Positions 55,994-56,322 of a stretch of 56,322 bases of DNA are shown here, one piece after another. How positions within the stretch are numbered: the first letter of the stretch is position 1; every line of letters begins with the position of its first letter. The stretch covers positions 1-56,322 of the forward strand of contig NZ_SBEF01000023.1 in the NCBI RefSeq assembly GCF_004011885.1, in the 5' to 3' direction. Under the pieces are notes generated by a model that saw nothing but the letters and a program-made list of their open reading frames with translations, did no database searches and was not told where the DNA came from. The stretch comes from Serratia microhaemolytica. GTDB taxonomy: Bacteria > Pseudomonadota > Gammaproteobacteria > Enterobacterales > Enterobacteriaceae. A program made the position numbers and the translations under genes.

Positions 55994-56322
55994 ATGCAAG
56001 ACAATGGTATACATTTTAACTTCAACATCAGCGGATTACCCCCCGACACCTTTGTCGTCAGCCAGTTTACCCTGGATGAAGCGCTCTCCACGCTGTTCAC
56101 CCTGTCGCTGACCCTAACCAGCGCACGCGACGATCTGCCGCTGGAAAAACTGCTGCTGAAAGCGGGCAGCTTCACCTTCAGCCGAGCCGGGGTGCTGCAA
56201 CGCACCGTCAACGGCATTGTTGCCGACATCACCCAGAGCGAACACCACCGCCACTACACCGTCTACCGTGTCACGCTGCGCCCGGCGATGCTGCGCCTCA
56301 CCATGAAACAGGACAGCCGCAT
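55994..56322 (+). CDS. vgrG: Type VI secretion tip protein, VgrG-like (partial, N-terminal)
   Basis: An open frame starts at the ATG at 55994 and continues past the window edge without a stop (109 codons seen). The product (MQDNGIHFNFNISGLPPDTF, then TLFTLSLTLTSARDDLPLE and HYTVYRVTLRPAMLRLTM) fits the N-terminal gp27-like domain of VgrG/TssI spike proteins. In those proteins a DTFxVxxFxxxEALS-type start and the YxVxLxPxLxxLxxxxxxR segment are conserved. VgrG trimers cap the Hcp tube of type VI secretion systems and carry effectors. AAGGAAGGAAAA is a good ribosome binding site. Codons are more G+C-rich than in the neighbouring region. The rest of the gene and any effector lie outside. Confidence 0.85.
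   Translation, partial: MQDNGIHFNFNISGLPPDTFVVSQFTLDEALSTLFTLSLTLTSARDDLPLEKLLLKAGSFTFSRAGVLQRTVNGIVADITQSEHHRHYTVYRVTLRPAMLRLTMKQDSR

Overview
The window is a gene-dense chromosomal segment of a gammaproteobacterium of the order Enterobacterales. Protein sequences, lengths, GTG start codons (rnpA, dnaA, hupB, tolQ) and local gene orders match that order closely. The hutUH genes together with AmpE/AmpG-type genes and a type VI tip protein point to Yersiniaceae, most likely Serratia or a Serratia-like, possibly insect-associated, lineage. That placement is inferred from remembered sequences, without a database search. Almost every recognised gene is intact.

Layout. (1) 1-440: the 3' tail of an rRNA operon, 5S-tRNA-Thr(GGT)-5S plus terminator, as in rrnD of E. 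coli. (2) 497-12679: an unassigned alpha/beta-hydrolase-like gene, then mnmE, yidC, yidD, rnpA, rpmH on the minus strand, divergent from dnaA-dnaN-recF-gyrB. This is the replication-initiation neighbourhood, but no oriC is seen. (3) 12815-20887: histidine degradation genes hutUH (minus), divergent from the sulfate-assimilation operon cysJIH (plus), with HutC-like and CRP-like sites between. (4) 21142-40090: ampE, then a block collinear with E. coli: yajQ, cyoABCDE, ampG, bolA, tig, clpP, clpX, lon, hupB, ppiD, ybaV. Genes expected at some junctions (ampD, yajR, yajG) are absent. (5) 40253-49594, all minus: two tRNA-Lys genes and cpoB-pal-tolB-tolA-tolR-tolQ-ybgC-ybgE-cydX-cydB-cydA, again collinear with E. 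coli. (6) 50473-55228: a LysR-family regulator, metK and speA. (7) The right edge holds a gene-poor stretch with a degenerate tandem repeat and the start of a vgrG-like type VI secretion gene, which runs out of the window.

Together the genes cover chromosome replication (DnaA, DnaN, RecF, GyrB, HU), membrane protein insertion (YidC, YidD), protein folding and proteolysis (trigger factor, PpiD, ClpXP, Lon), two terminal oxidases (bo3 and bd), the envelope-spanning Tol-Pal machine, sulfite/PAPS reduction, histidine catabolism, S-adenosylmethionine synthesis and agmatine production. The overall picture is ordinary core genome broken into syntenic blocks by rearrangements and small deletions. I found no convincing new multi-gene system. 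The best leads are the hydrolase-like protein lacking its nucleophile serine, the unrecognised frame at the cysH-ampE junction, the repeat in front of vgrG, and the compensated second 5S gene.
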